DNA of 64,000 bases from contig CANQPD010000004.1 in NCBI GenBank assembly GCA_947625655.1, forward strand, positions 62,001 to 126,000. The letters are read 5' to 3'. Positions 25,242 through 33,736 of the stretch are shown one piece after another (position 1 is the first letter of the stretch; the number at the start of each line of letters is the position of its first letter). Both the position numbers and the translations under genes were made by a program. The notes beneath the pieces were generated by a model, which worked only from the letters and a program-made list of their open reading frames with translations, did not search any database and was not told the origin of the DNA. The DNA comes from an uncultured Dysosmobacter sp. (GTDB lineage Bacteria; Bacillota; Clostridia; Oscillospirales; Oscillospiraceae).

Positions 25242-25631
25242 TTATCCCTTCACGGGAAATGCCGCGCCGTCCTCCAATTGGATATAAAGAAAGTTATCAG
25301 AGCCCGCTTCCACCCAGATCAGCCCATCGTCCTGGATCTCAAAATGATTTTTCCGGTTTCTACTGCTGTATGCAGCAGTATCATCCTTCAGCGTGATCAC
25401 GGAGCCGTCGATCTCCCACGTGCCAACGCCGATGTAGCTGCTCAACGCCCCCTCATAGTATTGAAAGGTGCCGTCTTCATGGATGTCAATTGTAAAAGCG
25501 CCGCCAAAGCCGCCCTCTTCCCAGGCAAAGGTCTTCCCGGCCACCCGCTGTTCCCCGGTCGTCTTGAAATACCCCCAGCACAGCAGGGCGGCCGCCGCAA
25601 GCAGCAGACAAATCCAGTACCTTCTTTTCAT
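25242..25631 (-). CDS. Small exported or membrane-anchored protein
   Basis: The 129-residue product, starting MKRRYWICLLLAAAALLCWG (GAGGAGG site), has an N-terminal signal anchor without a lipobox cysteine at the canonical place. The mature part is beta-rich: FAWEEGGFGGAFTIDIHEDG, TFQYYEGALSSYIGVGTWEI, SVITLKDDTA and FEIQDDGLIWVEAGSDNFLY. This pattern, GTW-x-DGS-x-ITL, recurs in small secreted Clostridia proteins of unknown function. Base composition is slightly lower in GC than the neighbours. Confidence 0.65.
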   Translation of the reverse strand: MKRRYWICLLLAAAALLCWGYFKTTGEQRVAGKTFAWEEGGFGGAFTIDIHEDGTFQYYEGALSSYIGVGTWEIDGSVITLKDDTAAYSSRNRKNHFEIQDDGLIWVEAGSDNFLYIQLEDGAAFPVKG

Positions 25632-25763
25632 AGGACGCCTCCTCACAATTTTGTATTTTTATTGTACCACATCAAAAAACCATCTGCAACAAAGCCGTCC
25701 CCTGTGGACTTTTTCCAAGCGCCGTGCTATCCTGATAAAAACCGCACAGAAAGAAGGGTTCCC

Positions 25764-25985
25764 ATGTTCTACCTAACCCCTCACACCAGCGACGATGCGC
25801 TGGGCATCCTGGTATTGGTCCTTCTCCCCGCCGGCGGCCTGCTTTTCTGGCTCTTCAATGCCTGGTGCATGGGCAGGCTCAAGCGGCAGACCCGCATTCC
25901 GACTCCCCGTCAGAAAATGCTTGTCCTGTGCGGCCTCATGCTCCTGCTTCTTCTGCTGGCCCGGGCCGCCCACGCGCTGTCGTGA
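25764..25985 (+). CDS. Small two-helix membrane protein
   Basis: A 73-residue protein starting MFYLTPHTSDDALGILVLVL with an AAGAAGGG site has two hydrophobic segments (residues ~13-33 and ~52-70) joined by a basic loop (GRLKRQTRIPTPRQK). No family is recognised. A candidate promoter TGGACT-17-TATCCT lies just upstream. A hairpin CCCCGTGG / CCACGGGG at 26001-26022 follows the stop codon and overlaps the promoter region of dusB. Confidence 0.5.
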   Translation: MFYLTPHTSDDALGILVLVLLPAGGLLFWLFNAWCMGRLKRQTRIPTPRQKMLVLCGLMLLLLLLARAAHALS

Positions 25986-26025
25986 CCGCTTTTCCCCCAT
26001 CCCCGTGGACTTTTCCACGGGGATG

Positions 26026-26034
26026 TGTTATAAT
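26026..26034 (+). promoter_or_regulatory. Extended -10 promoter of the dusB operon
   Basis: TG-T-TATAAT (26026-26034) is an extended -10 box about 33 bp before dusB. The -35 region (GTGGAC, 18-bp spacer) overlaps the hairpin CCCCGTGG / CCACGGGG. Confidence 0.65.
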
Positions 26035-26066
26035 AAGTATTCATTTTTCAAACAGGATGGTGCCCC

Positions 26067-27035
26067 ATGCGCATTGGAACAGCAGAGATCCATTCCCAGC
26101 TGGCCCTGGCCCCCATGGCCGGGGTCACGGACGCGGCCTTCCGCCAGATCTGCGCGGAATTGGGGGCGGGATACACCGTTACGGAGCTGATCTCCTCCAA
26201 GGCCCTGTGCTATCACGACAAGAAGACCTTCTCCCTCCTCCGCCAGTTCCCCGGGGAGCACCCCGCCGCCGTCCAGATCTTCGGCAGCGACCCCGTCTGC
26301 ATGGCGGAGGCCGCCCAGATCGCCATCGAGCACACCGGCGCGGACATCCTGGACATCAACATGGGCTGTCCCATGGGGAAGATCGTGAACAACGGCGACG
26401 GCGCGGCCCTGATGAAAGACCCCGACAAGGCCGGGCGCATCGTGGAGGCGGTGGTGAAGGCCGTCTCCGTCCCCGTCACCGCCAAATTCCGCCGGGGCTG
26501 GGACATGGGCAGCTGCAACTGCGTGGAATTCGCCCAGACACTGGAGCAGGCGGGCGTCTCCGCCGTGGCCGTCCACGGCCGCACCCGGGCCCAGGTCTAC
26601 GGCGGCGCGGCGGACTGGAACTGCATCCGCCAGGTGAAGGAGGCGGTCTCCGTCCCCGTCATCGCCAACGGCGACATCTGGAAGCCGGAGGACGCCGTCC
26701 GCATTTTGCAGCACACCAAGGCGGACATGGCCATGGTCGGCCGGGGGTGCTTCGGCAACCCCTGGCTGTTCCAGCAGGCCAAGGCCGCTCTGGAGGGCCG
26801 TCCCATCCCGCCTTTGCCCTCCCTGGCCGAGCGGTGCGACACCGCCGTCCGCCAGTTCCAGCTGGCGGCGGAGGCCAAGGGCGAGCGGGTGGCGGTGCTG
26901 GAGGCCCGCCGCCACTACTGCTGGTATCTCAAGGGCGTGCCCCACTCCGGCTATTATAAGGAACAGATCGTACAGATGAACACCCTGGAGGACGTCTACC
27001 GCGTGACGAAGGGGATCAAGAGGGACCTGACATGA
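26067..27035 (+). CDS. dusB: tRNA-dihydrouridine synthase (DusB type)
   Basis: The 322-residue FMN enzyme has the Dus signatures: LALAPMAGVTDAAFRQIC, ILDINMGCPMGKIVNNGDGA with the catalytic Cys in MGCP, VHGRTRAQVYGGAADWN and VIANGDIWKPEDAVRIL, and a C-terminal tRNA-binding helical domain. It reduces specific uridines in tRNA. The gene heads an operon: its stop overlaps the start of the ECF sigma gene (ATGA). Confidence 0.95.
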   Translation: MRIGTAEIHSQLALAPMAGVTDAAFRQICAELGAGYTVTELISSKALCYHDKKTFSLLRQFPGEHPAAVQIFGSDPVCMAEAAQIAIEHTGADILDINMGCPMGKIVNNGDGAALMKDPDKAGRIVEAVVKAVSVPVTAKFRRGWDMGSCNCVEFAQTLEQAGVSAVAVHGRTRAQVYGGAADWNCIRQVKEAVSVPVIANGDIWKPEDAVRILQHTKADMAMVGRGCFGNPWLFQQAKAALEGRPIPPLPSLAERCDTAVRQFQLAAEAKGERVAVLEARRHYCWYLKGVPHSGYYKEQIVQMNTLEDVYRVTKGIKRDLT

Positions 27036-27640
27036 ATCAAGAACAAAACTGGATCGAAGCCGCCCGCCAGGGGGACCAGGACGCCTTTGCCCAGCTGGTG
27101 CGCCTGTATGAAAAGCGGGTCTTTGCCCTGACGCTGCGGATGTGCAAAAACCCCGAGGACGCCGCCGAGGCGGCCCAGGAGGCGTTTCTCGCCGCCTGGC
27201 AGGGCCTCCGCTTCTTCCGGGGGGAGTCCAGCTTCTCCACCTGGCTGTACCGTCTGGCGTCCAACGCCAGCGTGGATCTGCTGCGGCGGGAGGGCCGCCA
27301 TCGCGCCGCGGCGGGGCCCTCCCTGGACGACGCGGAACTGAATCTGGACGTGCCGGCCCCCGCCGCCTCCCCTCAGGAGCAGGCGGAGCGGTCGGAGCTG
27401 CGGGAACAGATCGAGGCGGGCCTGGCCGCCCTGCCGCCGGACTACCGCCAGGTGCTGATCCTGCGGGAGATTCACCAGCGCACCTATGACGAGATCGCGG
27501 ACATCCTGTCCCTGGATCTGGGCACGGTGAAGTCCCGCATCAGCCGGGGGCGGAAGCAGCTGCGAAACTTTTTGCTGCGGAGCGGGAACTTTTCCGCCGC
27601 TCCTCCGTCCAAAGAAGCAGGAAAGGAGGGCTGCAAATGA
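27032..27640 (+). CDS. ECF-type RNA polymerase sigma factor
   Basis: The 202-residue sigma-70 family protein has region 2 (QLVRLYEKRVFALTLRMCKN through STWLYRLASNASVDLLRR) and region 4 (LAALPPDYRQVLILREIHQR ... GTVKSRISRGRKQLRNFLL) with no region 3, the ECF layout. It overlaps the dusB stop and the start of its anti-sigma gene by 4 bp each. The promoter it recognises is not evident in this window. Confidence 0.93.
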   Translation: MNQEQNWIEAARQGDQDAFAQLVRLYEKRVFALTLRMCKNPEDAAEAAQEAFLAAWQGLRFFRGESSFSTWLYRLASNASVDLLRREGRHRAAAGPSLDDAELNLDVPAPAASPQEQAERSELREQIEAGLAALPPDYRQVLILREIHQRTYDEIADILSLDLGTVKSRISRGRKQLRNFLLRSGNFSAAPPSKEAGKEGCK

Positions 27641-28371
27641 AATACTGTGACGATTACGCGGCCCTGCTGGATCTGTTTGTGGACGGGGAGCTGTCCCCCG
27701 AGGAGATGGCCGGCGTCCAGGCCCATCTGGACGGGTGTCCCGGCTGCCGGGCCTATGTGGACGACGCGCTGGCCATCCGGGCCGCCTTCCCGGACGCGGA
27801 GGACACGGAGGTCCCCGCCGGCTTCGCCGAGGGCGTGATGTCCGCCATCCGTGCCCAGGCCCCGGCGAAAAAGCGGAAGCTGTCCCACCTGCTGGCGCCC
27901 CTGGCCGCCTGCTGCGCCATCGTGCTGCTGATCCGGGGCGTGGGTTTCGGCGGCGGCAAATACGAGCCCGCCGCCGACACGGCGGCCCCCGCGGCGGAAT
28001 CCTATATGGAGACGCCTATGGAGGAGCCCGCCGCCCAGGCGGAGGACGACAGCCAGACCTCCTTTGCCGTCACCGCCTCCCCCACGGACGGTCTCTCCCA
28101 GGAAGCCGCCAAAAACGCGGCGGAGGACGCCGCCCGCGCCTCCTCCCCCTACTTCGCCGTCCTGACCCTCCCGGCGGACGCTTTGGAGACCGCCCTGCTG
28201 GCGGATCGCGCCCCCACGGAAACGGAGGACGGCCAGCAGCGCTACGAGCTGTCTTCCAGCGACTACGCTGTCCTGCTGGACCAGCTGGACGCCGCCGGCA
28301 TCCAGCCCCCGGCCCGGGAGCAGACCGGCGCGGACAGCGAAACCGCCCTCGTCATCGTAACAGGTCTCTGA
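27637..28371 (+). CDS. Membrane anti-sigma factor with zinc-finger (zf-HC2) domain
   Basis: The 244-residue protein starts with an anti-sigma zinc domain: VDGELSPEEMAGVQAHLDGC followed by PGCRAYVDD, the H-x3-C-x2-C motif. A transmembrane segment lies near residues 88-105 (LLAPLAACCAIVLLIRGVGF). The extracytoplasmic part is acidic, Ala-rich and ends in a mixed alpha/beta domain (SSPYFAVLTLPADALETALL, YAVLLDQLDAAGIQPPAREQ). It is the cognate partner of the upstream ECF sigma factor by position. Repeat copy E follows immediately. Confidence 0.88.
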   Translation: MKYCDDYAALLDLFVDGELSPEEMAGVQAHLDGCPGCRAYVDDALAIRAAFPDAEDTEVPAGFAEGVMSAIRAQAPAKKRKLSHLLAPLAACCAIVLLIRGVGFGGGKYEPAADTAAPAAESYMETPMEEPAAQAEDDSQTSFAVTASPTDGLSQEAAKNAAEDAARASSPYFAVLTLPADALETALLADRAPTETEDGQQRYELSSSDYAVLLDQLDAAGIQPPAREQTGADSETALVIVTGL

Positions 28372-28381
28372 CCGCCCATTC

Positions 28382-28673
28382 AACCGGCCCCGGGTCTCTC
28401 CGACCCGGGGCCGGTTCAGGCTGCCGAAAAAGTTCAGTGGACTTTTTCGGCAGCTTGAACAATGCCTCGCTTTTTTGTCTGCTTCGCAGCCCAAAAAGCT
28501 GCCGCGATGCGGCGCAACGGGCTGCTGCCGCAGCCCGTTTGCAGGCATTCGATTCAACACGAGGGGGCTCCCGCCCCCTCGTACTCCCCCTGCGAAACGG
28601 AACGCTTTTTCTCCAAACAGGGGCTTTTTGACAGACTGAAGCGGCCCCGGGTCTCTCCGACCCGGGGCCGCTT
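28382..28673 (+). repeat. Terminator-flanked structured repeat, copy E
   Basis: The flanks (28382-28416 and 28639-28673) are the hairpin CGGCCCCGGGTC / GACCCGGGGCCG, identical over 29 bp. The base of the stem is AAC...GTT on the left and AAG...CTT on the right, so the differing base pair is swapped on both arms and pairing is preserved. The core has the family layout, with a mismatched first hairpin (GCTGCCGAAAAAG / CTTTTTCGGCAGC). It is located between the anti-sigma gene and the YlbJ-like gene, both on the plus strand. Confidence 0.88.
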
Positions 28674-28770
28674 CACGTTCCCATCCTCCCCTCCCGGGGG
28701 CGGATGCGGCCGCCCCGCAATCCGCCGCATAAAACCCCCGGCCCCGGCATAGGGTACACGGGTGATGTGC

Positions 28771-29691
28771 ATGAAAAACCGTTGGCGTACCGACGCCTGC
28801 CTGGCGGCGTGCGGCGTCCTGATCTGGTTCCTGGCGGACGCGGCCCGGGTCCGCGCGGCGGCGGTGGAGGCCCTGGCCCTGTGCGGCCGGTCCGTGATCC
28901 CGGCGCTGTTCCCCTTTCTGGCGGTATCCGGCCTGCTGATTTCCCTGGGCTTCGGCCAGTGGCTGGCCCCGCTTTTCTCCGGCCTGATGGCCCCCCTCTT
29001 CCGCCTGCCCGGCCAGGCCGCCGGCCCCCTGCTGCTGGGCCTCATCGGCGGCTATCCCATCGGCGCCCAGACGGCGGCCGGGCTTTACCGGGAGGGCCAG
29101 CTGACCGCCGGGGAGGCGGAGCGGCTCCTGACCTTCTGCAACAACTCCAACCCCGTCTTTCTCGTCAGCGTCCTGGGGGTGGGGGTCTTCGGCAGCGTCC
29201 GGGCGGGGGTGTGGCTGTGGCTCATCCATGTGGCCTCTGCCCTTCTGACGGGCCTTTTCTTCCGGGGGCATGGCAAACGCGGCTCCCGGGAGCGGGTGTC
29301 AAGGGGTATCCCCTTTCAGGCGCTCTCCCTCTCCACGGCCTTTGTGGGGTCCATCCGGGACGCCGCCGGCGGCATGCTCTCCGTCTGCGCCTTCGTGGTG
29401 TTTTTCTATGTGCTGGCAAGGCCCCTGGCCGCCGCCGGGCCGCTGCTGGGCCCCGCTCTGGTGGGCGCTGTGGAGCTGTTCTCCTTGACGCCCCTGCTGC
29501 CGCCCACCCCCTCCGGTTTCCTCCTGGCGGCGGGCTGCGCCGGCTGGGGCGGACTCTCCGTCCTGTGCCAGACCGCCGCCGCGCTGGAGGGCAGCGGCCT
29601 CTCCCTGCGCCCCTGTCTGCTGGGCAAGCTCCTCCAGGCCGCCCTGTCGGTCCTGCTGGCGGCGCTGCTGGCGGGCAATGCCCTGGGCTGA
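28771..29691 (+). CDS. YlbJ-like sporulation/nucleoside-recognition membrane protein
   Basis: The ~306-residue polytopic membrane protein has ALCGRSVIPALFPFLAVSGL, LLLGLIGGYPIGAQTAAGLY and LTFCNNSNPVFLVSVLGVGV, typical of the YlbJ / spore maturation A-like nucleoside-recognition (GATE) family. B. subtilis YlbJ is required for spore heat resistance. The start at 28771 (MKNRWRTDACLAACG) has a weak GGGTGAT site; a GTG at 28762 and an ATG at 28765 are also in frame. The gene ends next to a bidirectional terminator shared with deoC. Confidence 0.82.
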   Translation: MKNRWRTDACLAACGVLIWFLADAARVRAAAVEALALCGRSVIPALFPFLAVSGLLISLGFGQWLAPLFSGLMAPLFRLPGQAAGPLLLGLIGGYPIGAQTAAGLYREGQLTAGEAERLLTFCNNSNPVFLVSVLGVGVFGSVRAGVWLWLIHVASALLTGLFFRGHGKRGSRERVSRGIPFQALSLSTAFVGSIRDAAGGMLSVCAFVVFFYVLARPLAAAGPLLGPALVGAVELFSLTPLLPPTPSGFLLAAGCAGWGGLSVLCQTAAALEGSGLSLRPCLLGKLLQAALSVLLAALLAGNALG

Positions 29692-29696
29692 GCGGG

Positions 29697-29746
29697 GAAA
29701 ATCCCCTCTGTTTCGCGTTTTTTCGCAACAGAGGGGATTTTTTCGA
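29697..29746. terminator. Bidirectional terminator between ylbJ-like gene and deoC
   Basis: AAATCCCCTCTG and CAGAGGGGATTT pair around a TTTCGCG-rich loop; both strands have T-runs after the stem. The convergent genes end at 29691 and 29767. Confidence 0.88.
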
Positions 29747-29766
29747 CGTTTTTATACGGTTTGTAT

Positions 29767-30423
29767 TTATTTTTCCAGAGCCTTGACAGCCTTCACCACC
29801 CGGCTGGTGCCCAGGCGGGACGCCCCCAGAGCGATAAAATCCTCCGCGTCCTTCAGATCGGCAATGCCGCCCGCGGCCTTGATCTTCACGTTGGGCCCGA
29901 TGTGCTTTGCAAACAGGGCCACATCCTCCCGGGTGGCGCCGCCCCCGCCGAAGCCGGTGGAGGTCTTGATATAGTCCGCCCCGGACGCGGTGACGATCTC
30001 GCACATCCGGATCTTCTCCTCGTCGGTGAGGAAGCAGCACTCGATGATGACCTTCAGGAGCCTGCCCTTGCAGGCGGCCTTCACGGCCTTGATCTCCGAG
30101 AGCAGATCGTCCCACTTCCGGTCCTTCACCCAGCCCACGTTAATGACCATGTCCACCTCGTCCGCCCCGTTCTCCACCGCGTCGGCGGCCATGAAGCACT
30201 TGGCCGCCGTGGTGTCGTAGCCGTTGGGGAAGCCGATGACCGTGCAGATGGGCAGCTTTCCGGCAACATACTCCGCCGCCTGCCTCACGAAGCTGGCCGG
30301 GATGCACACGCTGGCGCAGCCGTACTTCATGCTGTCGTCGCAGACGGCCCGGATCTCCGCCCAGGTGGCCGTCTGGGCCAGCAGGGTATGGTCGCACCGG
30401 CTCAAAATTTCTTTCAGTTCCAT
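29767..30423 (-). CDS. deoC: Deoxyribose-phosphate aldolase
   Basis: The 218-residue class I aldolase has the DeoC pattern: [15 protein letters not shown] near residue 10, [36 protein letters not shown] with the conserved Glu-Cys region, and [20 protein letters not shown] with the Schiff-base Lys in YIKTSTGF. It cleaves deoxyribose 5-phosphate to acetaldehyde and glyceraldehyde 3-phosphate. The ATG at 30423 is chosen for its AGGAGAAA site. It stands alone rather than in a nucleoside catabolic operon. Confidence 0.95.
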   Translation of the reverse strand: MELKEILSRCDHTLLAQTATWAEIRAVCDDSMKYGCASVCIPASFVRQAAEYVAGKLPICTVIGFPNGYDTTAAKCFMAADAVENGADEVDMVINVGWVKDRKWDDLLSEIKAVKAACKGRLLKVIIECCFLTDEEKIRMCEIVTASGADYIKTSTGFGGGGATREDVALFAKHIGPNVKIKAAGGIADLKDAEDFIALGASRLGTSRVVKAVKALEK

Positions 30424-30509
30424 TTGAGCTTTCTCCTTTATCATTCAGATGACCGGCAGCCCGGGGCGTCCGGCTTTTCGCAGGGTCATTGTACCAGCTT
30501 TTCCCACGC

Positions 30510-30538
30510 TTGCCAAGCCCCGTCCCGGGTGCTACAAT
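30510..30538 (+). promoter_or_regulatory. Promoter of the secreted protease gene
   Basis: TTGCCA (30510-30515), 17 bp, TACAAT (30533-30538); the start codon follows after 32 bp. Confidence 0.75.
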
Positions 30539-30570
30539 AAAAAGGAATTCAAATTTTCGGAGGCATCCCC

Positions 30571-31872
30571 ATGAAAAAACAAGTACTTGCATTCCTCTGC
30601 GCCCTGCTCCTGCTGGCGGGCGCGGTTCCCGCTGCCGCCGCGCTGGAGGGCGAATCCCTCCGTGCCGCGGACACGCTGACGACCCTGGGCCTGCTGGACG
30701 CCGGCGCCGGCGATTCCCTGGACCAGCCCGCCACCCGGGCCCAGGCCGCGGTGCTGCTGGTCCGGCTGGCCGGGGCGGAGCAGGCCGCCGCCCAGGACCT
30801 GTGGATCTCCGGCTTTACGGACGTGCCCGTCTGGGCCGACACCGCCGTGACCTACGCCGCCCACCAGGGCTGGGTCTCCGGCACCTCCCTGACGAAGTTC
30901 AGCCCCAACAGCGCCGTCACCGCCAACGCCTGGTGCGCCATGCTGCTGCGGATGCTGGGCTACAGCGACGGCTCCGGCGACTTCACCGTGTCTGACGCCG
31001 CGGCCTTTGCCCAGCGCATCGGCCTGGTCTCCCGGGCCTATGACGGCGCCATGACCTGCGCCAGCCTGTATGAAGCCGCCCGGGACGCCCTGACCTTCCC
31101 CTATCGGGACGGCAGCGGCACGGTCATTACCCGTCTGGCGTCTCAGAACAGCCGCGTCAAATCCGCCGCCAACGCCCTGGGCCTGCTGGAGGAGACCCTC
31201 ACCGCCCGCCAGGCGGCGGAGCGCCACATGGCCGCCGTCTTCTGCCTGGACGCCTATGAAAAGCAGAAGGAGATCGACGCCAAGGAGCCCGCCTCCAACG
31301 CCAGCGGCTTCTTCATCTCCGCCGACGGCCTGGCCGTCACCAACTATCACTCCATTGAGAACGCCATCTACGCCACCGCCGCCCTCTCCACCGGGGAGGT
31401 CTACCCCGTGGAATCCGTGGTCTACTATGACCCGGACATCGACATCGCCGTTCTCCGGGTCTCCAAGACCTCCACGGTCAAAAAGACCACCTCCGCCTTT
31501 GCTTTTCTGGAGCTGGCCGGCGTCGGCGACGTCCGCCCCGGCGATGCGGTGTACACCCTGGGCAATCCCCTGGGCCTGGGGCTGGCGGTCAGCTCCGGCA
31601 TCGTCAGCGCCACGGACCGGGAAGTGGACCGCTACGCCCTCCCCTGCGTCATGAACACCGCCGACATCTCCAAGGGCAGCAGCGGCGGCGCCCTGCTGAA
31701 TGTCTATGGCCAGGTGGTGGCCGTCACCACCGGCGCCTTTACCTACGGCAACAACATGTACCTGGCGGTCCCCGTGGACCCGGTGCTGGAAGCCGACCTG
31801 ACCGGCTCCGGTATGACCCTGGCGGAGGTCGCCAAAGCCGAAAAAGCCGCCCAGCAGGCCGACAAGGACTGA
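30571..31872 (+). CDS. Secreted trypsin-like (S1C) serine protease with SLH-like N-terminus
   Basis: The 433-residue protein has a cleavable signal peptide (LAFLCALLLLAGAVPAAAAL). Residues ~25-140 look like SLH-type repeats (SLRAADTLTTLGLL, FTDVPVWADTAVTYAAHQGW, FSPNSAVTANAWCAMLLRML). Residues ~235-420 are a trypsin-like protease: His in LAVTNYHSIENA, Asp in YYDPDIDIAVLRVS and Ser in ISKGSSGGALLNVYG. There is no PDZ domain, unlike HtrA. SLH-like repeats suggest retention at the cell surface. It has its own promoter and terminator. Confidence 0.85.
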   Translation: MKKQVLAFLCALLLLAGAVPAAAALEGESLRAADTLTTLGLLDAGAGDSLDQPATRAQAAVLLVRLAGAEQAAAQDLWISGFTDVPVWADTAVTYAAHQGWVSGTSLTKFSPNSAVTANAWCAMLLRMLGYSDGSGDFTVSDAAAFAQRIGLVSRAYDGAMTCASLYEAARDALTFPYRDGSGTVITRLASQNSRVKSAANALGLLEETLTARQAAERHMAAVFCLDAYEKQKEIDAKEPASNASGFFISADGLAVTNYHSIENAIYATAALSTGEVYPVESVVYYDPDIDIAVLRVSKTSTVKKTTSAFAFLELAGVGDVRPGDAVYTLGNPLGLGLAVSSGIVSATDREVDRYALPCVMNTADISKGSSGGALLNVYGQVVAVTTGAFTYGNNMYLAVPVDPVLEADLTGSGMTLAEVAKAEKAAQQADKD

Positions 31873-31884
31873 ATATCCCGCAGC

Positions 31885-31914
31885 AAAACAGCCACCCATC
31901 CGGGCGGCTGTTTT
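31885..31914 (+). terminator. Terminator of the secreted protease gene
   Basis: AAAACAGCC (31885-31893) and GGCTGTTTT (31906-31914) pair 12 bp after the stop codon. The stem ends in T residues. Confidence 0.78.
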
Positions 31915-31947
31915 CCATCATGGGATCACCAAAGGATCATACAAAGC

Positions 31948-32604
31948 TCAGTGGGTCAAAATAAACCGCTCCAGCTCCTCCGCGGTCCGCACCACCGCCA
32001 CGGCGCCGGCCTCCGCCAGCTCGCCGGGCGGGGCGTAGCCGAAGAACTCCACGCCCACGCAGTCGATGCCGCAGGCGGCGGCCCCCAGCACGTCGAATTT
32101 CCGGTCCCCCACCATCAAAATGGAGGGCTTATCCTTTTCCGTCAGCCCCAGGCGGCGCATGGTCTCCCGGATCACGTCCTGCTTGCTCCAGTCCCCGGTG
32201 GGCGGGCTCCCGGTGGTCACCGCCAGGGACGGCGTAAACCCGAAGCGGCCGCAGATGGCCACACACATCTCCTCCGGCTTGGAGGAGGCCAGCGCCAGCA
32301 CATACCCCCGCTCCTTCAGCCGCCGGCACATCTCCACCAGCCCGGGGCCGGGCCGGTTCTCAAACTGCCCCACGGGCGTATACCGCTCCCGGAACACCTG
32401 GATGGCCTCCAGCGCCTTTTCCCGGTCGAAGCCGCAGTACTCCATAAAGGAATCCTGCAGCGGCGGGCCGATGAACTTCAAAAGCGTCTCGTCGTCCGGC
32501 ACCGGGCCCCCCAGCTTTTCGGCGGCGTAGCGCACGCTGTTGATCACGCCCTCCTTGGAGTCGGTCAGCGTGCCGTCCAGATCAAAAAAGATATAATGAT
32601 ACAT
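31948..32604 (-). CDS. HAD-family phosphatase (phosphoglycolate phosphatase-like)
   Basis: The 218-residue protein shows HAD motif I FFDLDGTLTDSKEG at residue 6, a helical cap (residues ~18-80), motif II VLALASSKPEEM and motif IV SILMVGDRKFDVLGAAACGI. Its size and cap fit Gph/YjjG-like phosphatases (phosphoglycolate, nucleotide or sugar phosphates). The exact substrate is unknown. It follows the 330-residue membrane XRE regulator on the same strand after about 35 bp. Confidence 0.85.
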   Translation of the reverse strand: MYHYIFFDLDGTLTDSKEGVINSVRYAAEKLGGPVPDDETLLKFIGPPLQDSFMEYCGFDREKALEAIQVFRERYTPVGQFENRPGPGLVEMCRRLKERGYVLALASSKPEEMCVAICGRFGFTPSLAVTTGSPPTGDWSKQDVIRETMRRLGLTEKDKPSILMVGDRKFDVLGAAACGIDCVGVEFFGYAPPGELAEAGAVAVVRTAEELERFILTH

Positions 32605-32638
32605 CAGACTTCTCCCCTTTTACGGGGAAATTTTATCA

Positions 32639-33631
32639 TCATTTCTGTGGGTCCGCAAGGGGGTCCCGTGTTTTTTTCCGCCGCGGCCTGATCCGCGCCG
32701 ACGCCGCCAGCAGTCCCAGGGCGCTGACGCCCCCTGCCGCCAGCACGATCCGCCGGGTCAGCAGCAGTGGCGCAAGGGCCTCGTCCCGCCGGATACGCAG
32801 CGCCGGGTGCTGGCTGATCCATTCCCAGCTGGGGTATCGGCTCAGCCAGTGTTCCACAGTCTGCCGGTAAGCCCCGTCCGCCAGCAGCCACGCCGCCAGA
32901 AAGACCGCCGCCCAGCAGCCCCACAGCATCACCCACACCGGAACGATCCAAACACCCTTCCCCGCCAGCCGCCGGAGCCGCCACTGCAGCGCGCCCCAGA
33001 TCGCCAGCGTCCCCAGGCAAAAGATCCCGGCCCGCACGGCCAAAACCATCATGGCCCGCCATTCCCCGGAGGATACCGCATCGGCCAGTCCGGTGGAGCC
33101 GATCCGGGACAGCCGCAGAAGCGCGTACCATTGCAGCGCCGACGCCGCCAGCAGCTTCTGGTACAGGTTCCGCCACAGCGCCCCGTCCGCCTCCACACCG
33201 CCATAGCGGATCGGATGGGCTACCAGAATATATCCCGCCCAGACCGCCGCAATGGATATCACCAGCGCAGTCCAGCTCACATACCGGATCCGCTGGGCGG
33301 CCAAAACCGCCAGCGCCAGCGCCATCACAAAACAGATGTCGAACCGCATCCGCAGCCGGGCCAGCAGCCGCTTCCGCCGGGCCGCCGTCTCTTCCGCCAG
33401 GACGCCGCGCCGCCGGTCAGTCAGGGTCTCCCCCGCCAGAATGTCATCGGCGGAGACGCCGTACAGCGCCGCCAGGGCGGGCAGCACGGTGATGTCCGGC
33501 AGCCCGCCGCCGCTCTCCCATTTGCTGACCGTCTTATTGGAAATGCCCAGCTGTTCGGCGATCTCCTGCTGGGTCGCTCCCCTGGCCTTCCGCAGCATCG
33601 CCAGATAGGCCCCCGTCTTCACAGCGTCCAT
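32639..33631 (-). CDS. XRE-family regulator with C-terminal membrane domain
   Basis: The 330-residue protein begins with a helix-turn-helix domain (LRKARGATQQEIAEQLGISN, KTVSKWESGGGLPDITVLPA, residues ~13-65). It continues with about six membrane helices (for example FVMALALAVLAAQRIRYVSW, AVFLAAWLLADGAY, AAGGVSALGLLAASARI). Such membrane-bound XRE proteins are common in Clostridia and presumably link a membrane signal to transcription. A basic tail (RIRPRRKKTRDPLADPQK) closes the protein. Confidence 0.85.
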   Translation of the reverse strand: MDAVKTGAYLAMLRKARGATQQEIAEQLGISNKTVSKWESGGGLPDITVLPALAALYGVSADDILAGETLTDRRRGVLAEETAARRKRLLARLRMRFDICFVMALALAVLAAQRIRYVSWTALVISIAAVWAGYILVAHPIRYGGVEADGALWRNLYQKLLAASALQWYALLRLSRIGSTGLADAVSSGEWRAMMVLAVRAGIFCLGTLAIWGALQWRLRRLAGKGVWIVPVWVMLWGCWAAVFLAAWLLADGAYRQTVEHWLSRYPSWEWISQHPALRIRRDEALAPLLLTRRIVLAAGGVSALGLLAASARIRPRRKKTRDPLADPQK

Positions 33632-33736
33632 GGCTTCGCCCCTCTCCTGTTTCTGCCCTCAGTATGCCACATCCCGCCGGATTTGGCCATCCCCAGGGCC
33701 CGGATTTTGTCTGCGGAGCGTGGAATCGCCCAAAAT

